Counted from the stretch's first letter, positions 17,215 through 24,731 are shown. The stretch is 64,000 nucleotides of DNA from Sulfitobacter sp043557345 (GCF_043557345.1 NZ_JBIFFV010000001.1:186001-250000); one strand, 5' to 3'. Notes: a model not told the origin generated them from the letters alone. Program-made: numbers and translations.

Positions 17215-18155
17215 CGCTGCTTCGCACCCTGACCTCCGTGGCGCTGGCCTTTGCGCTTGCCTCTTGCGGGGGCGGCCGGACCGAGACCGACATCAGCGGT
17301 GAGAAGGTCGCCCTGCCGACCATCGGCTCTTCGGGCGGCGCATTGAGCACGGTCGCCGCCAAGCGGCTTTTCGGGGCCAAGAGCTTTGCCTCAACGCAGT
17401 CTCCCGCAGCTTTCGGCAGCTACTCCAAAGGCTGCCTTGCCGGGGCCGAGCAATTGCCCGAGACGGGGCCGACATGGCAGGCCATGCGCCTGTCGCGCAA
17501 CCGCAACTGGGCCCATCCCGAGATGGTCGACATGGTCAAGAAACTCAGCCGCAAGGCGGCGCAGCAGCCGGGTTGGGAAGGCATCTATGTCGGCGATATG
17601 AGCCAGCCGCGCGGCGGGCCGATGCTGACCGGTCACGCCAGCCACCAGATCGGGCTGGATGCCGACATCTGGATGCTGCCGCCCAAATCCCTGAACCTTA
17701 GCCGGGCGCAGCGCGAGAACATCTCGTCGATCTCCATGCGCCGGGCCAGCGGAGCCTATGTCAATTCCTCTTGGACCCCTGCGCATCACGAGGTGATCAA
17801 GGCCGCGGCCCAAGACCCCCGCACCGCGCGTATCTTCGTCTTCCCCGGCGCCAAGGTGCAGATGTGCGCCGATGAGAAAGGCGACCGCAGCTATCTGCGC
17901 AAAATCCGGCCTTGGTACGGGCACCACTACCATTTCCACATCCGTATTGCCTGCCCCAAGGGCGCGCGCGGCTGTGTGGATCAAGCCCCGCCCCCGCCCG
18001 GTGACGGCTGCGCCGATGCGCGCCAGTGGCAGGCCAATATCCTGAACCCGCCAAAGCCCGATCCGAATGCGCCCAAAGTGAAACCGAAGCCCAAGCGCGA
18101 CATTCTGCTTGCGGACCTGCCTGCCCAATGCAACGCCGTTTTGAACGCAAACTGA
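17211..18155 (+). CDS. mepA: Murein endopeptidase MepA, predicted lipoprotein
   Basis: A 314-residue M74 (LAS-type) metallopeptidase. The N-terminus is a lipoprotein signal with the lipobox L-A-S-C near residue 19. The core has TGHASHQIGLDADIW near residue 140, containing the His and Asp zinc ligands of MepA, and WYGHHYHFHIR near 240 with the remaining His ligands. MepA cleaves D-Ala-mDAP cross-links in peptidoglycan. E. coli MepA is a soluble periplasmic protein; the lipobox here suggests membrane anchoring. The C-terminal region is Pro/Lys-rich. It overlaps the UMF1 gene by four bases and the next gene by 28. Confidence 0.92.
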   Translation: MTLLRTLTSVALAFALASCGGGRTETDISGEKVALPTIGSSGGALSTVAAKRLFGAKSFASTQSPAAFGSYSKGCLAGAEQLPETGPTWQAMRLSRNRNWAHPEMVDMVKKLSRKAAQQPGWEGIYVGDMSQPRGGPMLTGHASHQIGLDADIWMLPPKSLNLSRAQRENISSISMRRASGAYVNSSWTPAHHEVIKAAAQDPRTARIFVFPGAKVQMCADEKGDRSYLRKIRPWYGHHYHFHIRIACPKGARGCVDQAPPPPGDGCADARQWQANILNPPKPDPNAPKVKPKPKRDILLADLPAQCNAVLNAN

Positions 18156-19042
18156 TCCGCGCCTGCCTCCCGTTCTTCCTGCTCATCGCCTGCGTGGCCC
18201 CCGCCGCGCAGACAGGGCCGGTGGTGCAGGTGGACAGCGTGCTGACATGGCGCCATCCGGCGCCGTGGTTCGGCGGCTTTTCGGGCGTCGAGGTGAATGC
18301 CGATGGCACCCGCCTCACGGCGGTGTCGGACCGGGGCCGCGTTGTGCAAGCGCGCATGCTGCGCGAGGCGGGCCGTTTGGTCGCGCTTGAGATTGTGGAG
18401 GATGCTCCGCTGAAAGGGGCCGACGGCAAGCCCCTGCGCGATAAGATGCGCGATGCCGAAGCATTGGCGCGTGACGGCAGCGGGCAACTCTACGTCTCGT
18501 TCGAGCACGACCACCATGTCGCGCGGCTGTCGCCCGAGAGCGGCGTCACCACCCCGCTGCCCAGACATGACGACTTTGCCAAGTTCGAGCCGAACGCGGG
18601 GATGGAGACTTTGGCCGCCCACCCCGATGGGCGGCTCTTTGCAACTCCCGAAGGCGGCGGCCCGGGCTCGGGTGATTTCCCGCTCTATGCCTTTGACGGC
18701 AACAGTTGGACGATCACCGCAGAGATCCCGCGCCGGGGGCCGTTCCTGCCGGTGGATGCCGATTTTGCCGAGGACGGCACGCTTTACCTGCTGGAGCGGA
18801 CGATCACCCCACTGGGCTTTCGCAGCCGCATCCGCCGCTTCGACCTCACCGCGCCCGGTCTTGACGAAGAGACACTGCTGACCTCCGGCCCCGGTCAATA
18901 TGACAACCTCGAAGCGCTCAGCACGTGGCAGGATGCGGCGGGGCAAACCCGGCTGACTCTGCTGTCGGACGACAATTTCTTTGTCATGCAGCGCAATGAG
19001 GTGGTCGAGCTGATCCTTGCCAAACCGGGTTCCGAGGGCTAA
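18128..19042 (+). CDS. Phytase-like/esterase-like exported protein, possible lipoprotein
   Basis: A 304-residue protein starting inside the 3' end of mepA. It has a hydrophobic signal (FFLLIACVAP) whose L-I-A-C is a possible lipobox. The body fits the esterase-like-activity-of-phytase domain: G-G-F-S-G-V-E-V-N-A-D-G, S-D-R-G, D-A-E-A-L-A, S-F-E-H-D, N-x-G-M-E-T-L-A and L-S-D-D-N-F segments, in the order of a beta-propeller. Function is unproven; relatives are annotated as phosphoesterase or calcium-binding propellers. The 28-base overlap with mepA implies coupled translation. The ATG at 18128 is chosen because it gives a proper signal peptide. Confidence 0.8.
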   Translation: MQRRFERKLIRACLPFFLLIACVAPAAQTGPVVQVDSVLTWRHPAPWFGGFSGVEVNADGTRLTAVSDRGRVVQARMLREAGRLVALEIVEDAPLKGADGKPLRDKMRDAEALARDGSGQLYVSFEHDHHVARLSPESGVTTPLPRHDDFAKFEPNAGMETLAAHPDGRLFATPEGGGPGSGDFPLYAFDGNSWTITAEIPRRGPFLPVDADFAEDGTLYLLERTITPLGFRSRIRRFDLTAPGLDEETLLTSGPGQYDNLEALSTWQDAAGQTRLTLLSDDNFFVMQRNEVVELILAKPGSEG

Positions 19043-19105
19043 AGCCGTCCGGTCTGCGATCCCCGCAGGCCAAGTCGCCGCACCCTTGCACAAAACGGTT
19101 CACAT

Positions 19106-19726
19106 ATGACACGCACCTATCTTCCCGGCATTCTTGCCATGGCCGCCATCGTCGTGGCCTCGAATATCCTTGTTCAGTTCCTCTTTGGCCAATGGCTGAC
19201 CTGGGGGGCTTTCACCTATCCGCTGGCCTTCCTCGTCACCGATGTGATGAACCGTCTCTACGGCGCCTCTGCCGCGCGCCGGGTCGTTTTGGTGGGCTTC
19301 GTCGTGGGCCTGATCTGCTCGCTCATTGGCACGCAGATCATGGGCGAATTCGGCCCGCTTGTGACGATCCGCATCGCCGTGGCTTCGGGCACCGCCTTCC
19401 TCGTCGCGCAGCTGTTGGATGTGACGATCTTCAACCGGTTCCGCGAGGGCGCATGGTGGCGCGCGCCTCTGATCAGCACGCTGATCAGCAGCGCGATCGA
19501 CACGGCGCTGTTTTTCTCCATCGCCTTTTCGGCCAGCCTGTCGTTCATTCACCCCGCCACCGATGTGGCTTGGGCGGGCGAGACGCTGCCGCTTTTGGGT
19601 GCCGGTCCGCTCGCGCCGCTTTGGGTCTCGCTCGCCGTGGCGGATTGGTCGGTCAAACTGGCCATCGCGCTGATCGCGCTGATCCCCTTCCGGCTGCTGA
19701 CCGCACGGCTGACCGCCCGCGCATGA
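19106..19726 (+). CDS. yhhQ: Queuosine precursor transporter (YhhQ/VUT family)
   Basis: A 206-residue membrane protein with about six helices. The family signature T-Y-P-L-A-F-L-V-T-D-V-M-N-R-L-Y-G lies near residues 34-50, and a D-V-x-I-F-N-R-F-R loop near 105. Members take up preQ0 or preQ1, precursors of the queuosine tRNA modification. A preQ1 riboswitch would be a typical regulator; I looked in the 63-base leader and found no convincing aptamer. A GC-rich inverted repeat follows the stop codon. The next gene on the strand is the small element described separately. Confidence 0.88.
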   Translation: MTRTYLPGILAMAAIVVASNILVQFLFGQWLTWGAFTYPLAFLVTDVMNRLYGASAARRVVLVGFVVGLICSLIGTQIMGEFGPLVTIRIAVASGTAFLVAQLLDVTIFNRFREGAWWRAPLISTLISSAIDTALFFSIAFSASLSFIHPATDVAWAGETLPLLGAGPLAPLWVSLAVADWSVKLAIALIALIPFRLLTARLTARA

Positions 19727-19733
19727 TACCGGC

Positions 19734-19752
19734 GCAGGGGGCCACCCCCTGC
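19734..19752 (+). terminator. GC-rich perfect hairpin after yhhQ (weak terminator candidate)
   Basis: GCAGGGGG at 19734-19741 pairs perfectly with CCCCCTGC at 19745-19752 around the triloop CCA, eight bases after the yhhQ stop. There is no T-run after it on the plus strand, so it is at best a non-canonical transcript end. It is followed by CCTCCT at 19762-19767 and a run of seven A. Confidence 0.45.
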
Positions 19753-19827
19753 CGCCGCACCCCTCCTAAAAAAACGCTTTGCGAATTTCAAAACCTGTGC
19801 AACGCTCAGGGTGAGTTCAACAAATGT

Positions 19828-19843
19828 AAAGGAGGTGATCCAG
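19828..19843 (+). promoter_or_regulatory. Exceptionally long Shine-Dalgarno: 16-nt complement of the 16S rRNA 3' tail
   Basis: AAAGGAGGTGATCCAG is complementary over 16 bases to the conserved 16S 3' end (GGATCACCTCCTTT plus the two preceding bases CT). An ordinary Shine-Dalgarno uses 4-6 bases. The AGGAGG core (19830-19835) is followed after seven bases by GTG (19843-19845), ideal spacing for initiation, and the pairing reaches the first base of that codon. CCTCCT copies lie upstream at 19762-19767 and downstream at 19951-19956 and could mask it. The complementarity is seen directly, assuming the 16S of this organism has the usual alphaproteobacterial end; a function in translation is inferred. 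Confidence 0.8.
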
Positions 19844-19899
19844 TGTCAAGAAAGGTATTGGAGCGAGGTGTCGGAACAGCCAGCGGGGTTTCCTGCTAG
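19843..19899 (+). CDS. 18-codon small reading frame behind the long Shine-Dalgarno
   Basis: A GTG-initiated frame encoding MSRKVLERGVGTASGVSC, ending at TAG. It is far shorter than usual annotation limits. Support comes from the perfect initiation site just before it. The codons AGA, AAG, GTA, TTG, CGA, GGT and ACA are unlike neighbouring genes, which prefer C- and G-ending codons, so either translation speed or RNA structure is under selection. The last five codons and the stop lie in a hairpin (19879-19912). I do not recognise the peptide. It could be a leader or stalling peptide, or the frame could be incidental to an RNA that binds the ribosome. Confidence 0.55.
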   Translation: MSRKVLERGVGTASGVSC

Positions 19900-19956
19900 G
19901 GCAGCCCCTGGCAATGCAACCACCTGGTGGACGTCGGTCTAACCGACCCCCCTCCT
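19879..19956 (+). ncRNA. Structured RNA segment with three hairpins and an anti-Shine-Dalgarno motif
   Basis: Three hairpins follow one another. In the first, GCCA (19879-19882) and GGGG (19885-19888) pair with CCCC (19905-19908) and TGGC (19909-19912), with an inner CTGC/GCAG stem (19893-19896 with 19901-19904) and TAGG loop holding the stop codon. In the second, CCAC (19920-19923) pairs with GTGG (19927-19930). In the third, GTCGGT (19933-19938) pairs with ACCGAC (19942-19947). A C-rich tail with CCTCCT (19951-19956) follows, six bases complementary to the AGGAGG core at 19830-19835. The region may be a regulatory leader, or a small RNA with its own terminator at 19970. No known Rfam family is claimed. 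Confidence 0.55.
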
Positions 19957-19969
19957 GAAACCATTCGAT

Positions 19970-19998
19970 TGGGCCGCTCCGCAAGGGGCGGCCCATTT
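19970..19998 (+). terminator. Strong Rho-independent terminator with GCAA tetraloop
   Basis: An 11-bp stem (19970-19980 with 19985-19995, one G-U pair) closes a GCAA tetraloop and is followed by TTT. It ends the small unit that begins near 19780-19830 and separates it from arfB, whose start is at 20057. The stem is strong although the T-run is short. Confidence 0.8.
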
Positions 19999-20056
19999 CG
20001 CATTCCCCCTTCACCCTCACCGCGCGGGCTGGCATGTTGCGGGGCAAGGAGAGCCC

Positions 20057-20479
20057 ATGCTGCACATCAACGATGACATCGCCATTCAGGATTGGGAGCT
20101 GACGGAAAGCTTCATGCGCGCCTCCGGCCCCGGCGGGCAGAATGTGAACAAGGTCTCCTCGGCGGTGGAATTGCGGTTCGAAGCTGCCACCTCGCCCTCC
20201 CTGCCGCAACCGGTGAAAAACCGCCTGCGCCGTCTGGCCGGCCGGCGCTGGACGACCGAAGGCGCATTGGTGCTGCAATGTGACGAGACCCGCAGTCAGG
20301 CCCGCAACCGCGAGTTGGTGCGCGAGCGTCTGGCCGAGTTGGTCCGCCGCGCCCTCACCCCGCCGAAACGCCGCATCGCCACCCGCCCGACGCTGGGGTC
20401 GAAAAAGCGCCGCCTCAAGGCCAAGAAGGTGCGCGGCGAAGTCAAGGCGATGCGCGGTAAGGTCGATCCCGACGGTTAA
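20057..20479 (+). CDS. arfB: Alternative ribosome-rescue factor ArfB (peptidyl-tRNA hydrolase)
   Basis: A 140-residue protein with the GGQ motif at residues 26-28 (S-G-P-G-G-Q-N-V-N-K) and a C-terminal tail rich in Lys and Arg. That is the layout of ArfB/YaeJ/ICT1, which inserts its tail into the empty mRNA channel of stalled ribosomes and hydrolyses the peptidyl-tRNA. Length is typical. The ATG at 20057 has AAGGAG six bases upstream. It ends three bases from the convergent cobF stop. Its position directly after the 16S-complementary small unit is suggestive but does not by itself prove a link. Confidence 0.92.
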   Translation: MLHINDDIAIQDWELTESFMRASGPGGQNVNKVSSAVELRFEAATSPSLPQPVKNRLRRLAGRRWTTEGALVLQCDETRSQARNRELVRERLAELVRRALTPPKRRIATRPTLGSKKRRLKAKKVRGEVKAMRGKVDPDG

Positions 20480-20482
20480 GGA

Positions 20483-21232
20483 TCAGCCGCGCCGCAGCAG
20501 GTAGATATCCATGATCCAGCCATGCGCCGCGCGGGCGGCGGCACGGGTGGCGATGATGTCTTCGGCGACCTCGGCCAGCGGGCCATGGCGGATGATCTCT
20601 TCGGCCATGCCGACATAGGCGCCCCACCAGATCGTCACCCCCGCAGGCGGCAAGGTCTGAAAGGCGCAATCACCATCGAGCATGATCACCAGCGTATCGA
20701 CCCCTTCGGGCCAACCGTGATCGCGCAATTGCCGCCCGGTGGTCACCATGAAGGGCGCGCCGATTTCATTCAGCGGGATCGCATGAGCCGCCGTCAGACC
20801 TTGTAATGAGGTGATGCCGGGGATCACGGCGATGCGCGGCGCAGGTTCCAGCCGCGCGGCGATGCGCAGGGTGCTATCATAAAGCGACGGGTCGCCCCAG
20901 ACCAGCAGCGCCACCCGCCGGGCGGTCGGGTGCTGGGCCATCGCCCCGCGCCACGCCTCGGCAATCGCATCATGCCAGTGGTCGACGCGCGCCCGGTAAT
21001 CTTCGATCGCCGGGTCACGCACGGGCAGATCGAAGCCGACGATCTGCACCGCCTCATTGCTCAACACCTCGTCGCAGATGCTCCGCCGCAGCCCCGCCAG
21101 ATCATCCTTGCCCGCGCCCTTTTGCGGGATCAGGATCAGGTCTTGCGCATTCATCGCCCGGATCGCTTGCAGCGTCAGATGCTCAGGGTTGCCGGTGCCG
21201 ATGCCGATCAAAGTAAGTTCAAGCGCGCTCAT
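20483..21232 (-). CDS. cobF: Precorrin-6A synthase (deacetylating) CobF
   Basis: A 249-residue SAM-dependent methyltransferase of the tetrapyrrole methylase fold. It opens with LIGIGTGNPEHLTLQA, then V-W-G-D-P-S-L-Y-D-S, and V-I-P-G-I-T-S-L-Q near residue 140. CobF methylates C-1 of precorrin-5 with loss of the acetyl group and is diagnostic of the aerobic B12 pathway. It is the last gene of the minus-strand cob operon, overlapping the DUF1636 gene by ATGA. No terminator fits between it and arfB. Confidence 0.95.
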   Translation of the reverse strand: MSALELTLIGIGTGNPEHLTLQAIRAMNAQDLILIPQKGAGKDDLAGLRRSICDEVLSNEAVQIVGFDLPVRDPAIEDYRARVDHWHDAIAEAWRGAMAQHPTARRVALLVWGDPSLYDSTLRIAARLEPAPRIAVIPGITSLQGLTAAHAIPLNEIGAPFMVTTGRQLRDHGWPEGVDTLVIMLDGDCAFQTLPPAGVTIWWGAYVGMAEEIIRHGPLAEVAEDIIATRAAARAAHGWIMDIYLLRRG

Positions 21233-21531
21233 CCCGGTATCCTCGCAATCGCTTTCAGCCGCAGCCCGCCGAGCACCCGTGCATCGGGGAATGTGCCATC
21301 CGGCGACGCGCGGTAGAGCACCACGAAACGGCGCAGGTCATCCATATCCGCCTCGGTGATCTCTCCAAACAGATAGGCCACCTTGCCTGGCGCGCGAAAC
21401 GCCACCGTCTGCGCCCGCGTGCAGCCTGACATACAGTCGATGCCTTCGACCTCCACCTTGGACAGACCCGCGCGGACCACGTCCAGAAAGCCGCCATCGG
21501 CGGTGCAGGAGGTGCAGACGAACGCCTTCAC
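21229..21531 (-). CDS. DUF1636 family protein (putative metal or Fe-S binding), copy 2
   Basis: A 100-residue protein with two Cys pairs, VCTSC at residues 5-9 and IDCMSGC near 33-37, in a thioredoxin-like ferredoxin pattern (C-x2-C ... C-x3-C). That spacing could hold a 2Fe-2S cluster or a metal ion. DUF1636 genes are recurrent members of Rhodobacteraceae cob clusters, usually beside cobW, but their role is unknown. This copy sits between cobA and cobF, overlapping both by ATGA. A second, 124-residue copy lies beside cobW at 34142-34516. Confidence 0.85.
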   Translation of the reverse strand: MKAFVCTSCTADGGFLDVVRAGLSKVEVEGIDCMSGCTRAQTVAFRAPGKVAYLFGEITEADMDDLRRFVVLYRASPDGTFPDARVLGGLRLKAIARIPG

Positions 21532-22253
21532 GTCTCGAACTCGGCCAATGGTCCGTAAAAGATCAGCGCGGGCGTGGTGCTGCTGATGCTCTCCAGATGG
21601 CGCGCCAGCGTTTCGATCGTGAAGCGCTGCACTTTTTCCGCCGGGGTCGAAACCGCCTCGGCCAGCAGCGCGGGCGTGGTGCCGGGCAGCCCGTGTTCGA
21701 TCAAGCGCGCGGCGAGGCCTGCAAAGGTGCGTTTGCCCATATAGACCACGGTGGTCGCCATCGGATCGGCCAAGGCGGCCATGTTCACGTCGCGCGGCAG
21801 TTCGCCGGTCACATCCGCGCCGGTGATGAACTGCACGCGCCGCGCCGTCATGCGGCGGGTCAGCGGGATACCCGCGGTAGCGGCGGCGGCAGAGGCAGCA
21901 GTCACGCCCGGCACGATCTCGAAAGGGATATCCGCCGCGCGCAGGGCGATGATCTCTTCCTCCAGCCGTCCGAACATGCCGCTGTCGCCGGATTTCAACC
22001 GCACGACCTTTAGCCCGGCCTGCGCATGATCGACCAGCACGCGGCTTACATGGTCTTGCTTGGGCGAGGCGCGCCCGGCCCGTTTGCCGACCCCGATCAG
22101 GTCCGCATCGAGCCGCGCCTGCTCCAAAATCGGGCCCGCGCTGAGGTCATCGAAGAGCACCACATCCGCCGCTTGCAACCGCGCCACGGCTTTAACGGTC
22201 AAAAGCTCCGGGTCGCCGGGGCCGGAGGAGACGAAGGAAACAAAGCCCGCCAT
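21528..22253 (-). CDS. cobA: Uroporphyrinogen-III C-methyltransferase (SUMT)
   Basis: A 241-residue SAM uroporphyrinogen methyltransferase. It has V-S-S-G-P-G-D-P-E-L-L-T-V-K-A at residues 6-20, then V-V-R-L-K-S-G-D-S-G-M-F-G-R and V-P-G-V-T-A-A-S-A-A-A. It methylates C-2 and C-7 to make precorrin-2, the entry to cobalamin and siroheme. In the SUMT motif the usual V-R-L-K-x-G-D-P reads G-D-S. The ATG at 22253 overlaps the cobB stop (TGATG); a GTG one codon earlier is possible. Confidence 0.94.
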   Translation of the reverse strand: MAGFVSFVSSGPGDPELLTVKAVARLQAADVVLFDDLSAGPILEQARLDADLIGVGKRAGRASPKQDHVSRVLVDHAQAGLKVVRLKSGDSGMFGRLEEEIIALRAADIPFEIVPGVTAASAAAATAGIPLTRRMTARRVQFITGADVTGELPRDVNMAALADPMATTVVYMGKRTFAGLAARLIEHGLPGTTPALLAEAVSTPAEKVQRFTIETLARHLESISSTTPALIFYGPLAEFET

Positions 22254-23575
22254 CACAGCGCCGCGATCATGTGAAAGAACGTGCCCGTGGCACGCCCGCC
22301 CCCGGCGAAATCGCGGACCGAGCCGGTCTCGGGCACCTCAAGCTCATTGGCGTCTGTGATCCGCGCCAGCGGGGCATCCGGCTCGGCAAGGATCGTGGCA
22401 TAGTGGAACTCATGGCCCCGCAGTTCGGCCCGCGCCGAATGGCCGGGGATCGGCGCGTTGAGATCGGCCTGACGGTAGCCCAGATGCATCTTGCGTTTGG
22501 CGAAAGAGGTCTCCAGCCCCAGAAGTCCCGCCATCTCATGCCGGGTGCCCTCCTTGTCGATGAGCCCCGCGCCCATCGCCATATAGCCCCCGCATTCGCC
22601 GTGCACGGGGCGGGTCTCGGCAAAGGCGCGCAGCCCGTCGCGGAACTGCGCGGCGGCGGCGAGCCTGCCGGCGTGAAGTTCAGGGTAGCCGCCCGGCAAC
22701 CAGCAGCAATCGGCGCTGGCGTCCGGCGCTTCATCGGCAAGCGGGGAGAAGGGCAGAACCTCTGCCCCCGCCGCGCGCCATCCGGCCAAAAGATGCGGAT
22801 AGACAAAAGCGAAAGCGTTGTCCTGCGCCAGCGCGATGCGCTGTCCGGGCGGGGTGATCTGCGCCGGAGCGGGCGGGTTCTGCAACGTGCCCCGCGCGGC
22901 GTCCCGCAGGGCGGGAACATCGACATGGGCCGCGACGAAGGCCGCCGCCTGCCCCAACAGATCGGGCAGGTTTTCCTGCTCCCCGGCCTGCACCAGCCCG
23001 AGGTGACGCTCGGGCATTTCGATCTCGACCCGGCGCGGCAGTGCGCCGAAAACCTTGATCCCGACAGCCTCCATCCCCGCGCGCACCAGCGCCTCATGCC
23101 GGGGGGAGGCGACGCGGTTCAACACCACGCCCGCCAATTCCACATCGGGCCGCATCTCGCGAAAGCCGAGCGCCGTGGCCGCCACCGATTGCGCCGCTCC
23201 CGACACGTCGAGCACCAGCACCACCGGCCAGCCCAGCAGCGCCGCGATATCAGCGCTGGCGCCATTGCCACAGGCCCCAGGTTTGGCCACCCCGTCAAAC
23301 AGCCCCATCGACCCTTCGCCGAGGATCAATTCAGCCCCATCGGCATTGCCGACCAGCCCTTCGATCCGCGCGCGGTCCATCGACCAACTGTCGAGGTTGA
23401 AAGACGCCCGCCCCGAGGCCGCCGTGTGAAAGGCCGGGTCGATGTAATCGGGGCCGCTTTTGAACGGCTGCACCGCGACACCTTCGGCGCGCAGCGCGGC
23501 CAGCAGGCCGAGCATCAGGGTTGTCTTGCCGGTGCCAGAGGCCGGGGCGGAGATCAGCAGGCCGGGGGGAATCAT
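22253..23575 (-). CDS. cobB: Hydrogenobyrinic acid a,c-diamide synthase CobB
   Basis: A 440-residue protein with an N-terminal dethiobiotin-synthetase-like ATPase and a C-terminal class I glutamine amidotransferase. The P-loop is SAPASGTGKTTLMLGLL at residues 9-25; then P-F-K-S-G-P-D-Y-I-D-P and D-V-S-G-A-A-Q-S. The amidotransferase part has L-P-G-G-Y-P-E-L and the nucleophile region V-H-G-E-C-G-G-Y-M. It amidates the a and c side chains with glutamine and ATP before cobalt insertion. It overlaps cobM by ATGA. Longer in-frame starts inside cobM are rejected. Confidence 0.95.
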   Translation of the reverse strand: MIPPGLLISAPASGTGKTTLMLGLLAALRAEGVAVQPFKSGPDYIDPAFHTAASGRASFNLDSWSMDRARIEGLVGNADGAELILGEGSMGLFDGVAKPGACGNGASADIAALLGWPVVLVLDVSGAAQSVAATALGFREMRPDVELAGVVLNRVASPRHEALVRAGMEAVGIKVFGALPRRVEIEMPERHLGLVQAGEQENLPDLLGQAAAFVAAHVDVPALRDAARGTLQNPPAPAQITPPGQRIALAQDNAFAFVYPHLLAGWRAAGAEVLPFSPLADEAPDASADCCWLPGGYPELHAGRLAAAAQFRDGLRAFAETRPVHGECGGYMAMGAGLIDKEGTRHEMAGLLGLETSFAKRKMHLGYRQADLNAPIPGHSARAELRGHEFHYATILAEPDAPLARITDANELEVPETGSVRDFAGGGRATGTFFHMIAAL

Positions 23576-24357
23576 GAGGAAGTCTCCGGAAAGCGCGGCG
23601 CGGCCCCGACGGGGCGGAAGCGGCGGTCGTAATCGGCGGCGTAAAGGCGGCTCTCGCCGAAATCCTCGGCCCCGATGGCATGGCCCACGAGGATCAGTGC
23701 GGTGCGGGCCATTTCCTCGCCCACTTCGGTGCGCAGGGTCGCGAGCGTCGCCTTGACGATGCGCTGATCGGGCCAGCTCGCACGCCAGACCACGGCGACG
23801 GGGCAATCGGCGCCGTAATGCGGGGTCAGTTCTTCGACGACCTTATCGAGCACATGCACCGACAGATGGATGGCCAGCGTCGCCCCCGTGCGGGCGAAAT
23901 TGGCCAGCGTCTCGCCTTCGGGCATCGCCGTGGCGCGGCCCGAGGTCCGGGTCAGGATCACCGATTGCGCCACGCCCGGCAGGGTCAGCTCGGCCCCCAG
24001 TTCCGCGGCGGCGGCGGCAAAGGACGGCACCCCCGGCGTCACGTCATAGGCGATGCCCATCTCGCGCAGGCGGCGCAGCTGTTCGCCCATCGCCGACCAG
24101 ACCGACAGGTCGCCCGAATGCAGCCGCGCCACGTCATGGCCCGCGGCATCGGCGGCGGCGATTTCCTCCATGATGTCATCCAGCGACAGCCGCGCGGTGT
24201 TGACGATCCGCGCCCCCTCGGGGCAGTGGCTCAGCAAGGCCTCGGGCACCAGCGATCCGGCATAGAGACAGACCGGGCAGGCCGCGATCAGGTCGCGCCC
24301 GCGCAGGGTGATGAGATCCGCCGCCCCCGGCCCGGCCCCGATGAAATGTACAGTCAC
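23572..24357 (-). CDS. cobM: Precorrin-4 C11-methyltransferase CobM
   Basis: A 261-residue tetrapyrrole methylase. It has FIGAGPGAADLITLRGRD at residues 5-22, V-A-R-L-H-S-G-D-L-S-V-W-S-A near 97-110, and Y-D-V-T-P-G-V-P-S-F-A-A. These are typical of CobM/CbiF, which methylates C-11 of precorrin-4. In the operon it lies between cobE and cobB; the ATGA overlap with cobB suggests coupled translation, and only five bases separate it from cobE. Confidence 0.95.
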   Translation of the reverse strand: MTVHFIGAGPGAADLITLRGRDLIAACPVCLYAGSLVPEALLSHCPEGARIVNTARLSLDDIMEEIAAADAAGHDVARLHSGDLSVWSAMGEQLRRLREMGIAYDVTPGVPSFAAAAAELGAELTLPGVAQSVILTRTSGRATAMPEGETLANFARTGATLAIHLSVHVLDKVVEELTPHYGADCPVAVVWRASWPDQRIVKATLATLRTEVGEEMARTALILVGHAIGAEDFGESRLYAADYDRRFRPVGAAPRFPETSS

Positions 24358-24362
24358 GGTAT

Positions 24363-24731
24363 CTATCCTTTCCTCTCGGCAATTGCCGCGGTGGCCATGG
24401 CATCGCCCGAAACGACGCGTTCGGCAACCAATACCGCCCCCGGCCCGGCGGCGGCCAATGCCGCAGCCTCGGACAGGGAGCCGGTGCCGAAACGGTCTTC
24501 GATCCGGGCCGATTGCGTGGGGGTTATCATGCGGGCCAAGTCTTCGGTGGTGATGCCCAGCCCCGGCACGCCCAACTCCTGCGCAAAGTCGCGAAACACG
24601 GTGGCGCGGGCCTTGGCGGCTTCGGTCACCAGCGCGTCGATCTTGGTGCCATCGGGATTGGCCCGCGCCAGCGCATCGCGCAGCGACGCGACGCTCGCCG
24701 CGCCCCGAAATCCGATCCCGGCCATCCTCAT
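24363..24731 (-). CDS. cobE: Cobalamin biosynthesis protein CobE
   Basis: A 122-residue protein equivalent to the C-terminal domain of CbiG and to CobE of the aerobic pathway. It begins MAGIGFRGAASVASL, the family's G-x-G-x-x-R-x-x-A motif, and contains T-T-E-D-L-A-R and a Ser-rich T-G-S-L-S-E-A-A-A-L segment. CobE is required for aerobic B12 synthesis, but its biochemical step is not fully settled; the related CbiG opens the delta-lactone in the anaerobic route. The ATG at 24731 overlaps the cobL stop. Confidence 0.87.
   Translation of the reverse strand: MRMAGIGFRGAASVASLRDALARANPDGTKIDALVTEAAKARATVFRDFAQELGVPGLGITTEDLARMITPTQSARIEDRFGTGSLSEAAALAAAGPGAVLVAERVVSGDAMATAAIAERKG

Noticed and set aside
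19043..19105. preQ1 riboswitch upstream of yhhQ
   Set aside because: YhhQ-type genes often have one, but I could not match the aptamer in the 63-base leader; only a short CTGCG/CGCAG pair is visible.
19761..19777. T-rich terminator from the A-run after CCTCCT
   Set aside because: The A7 run is on the plus strand. On the minus strand it would be a T-run, but it lies on the wrong side of the 19734-19752 hairpin for a terminator.
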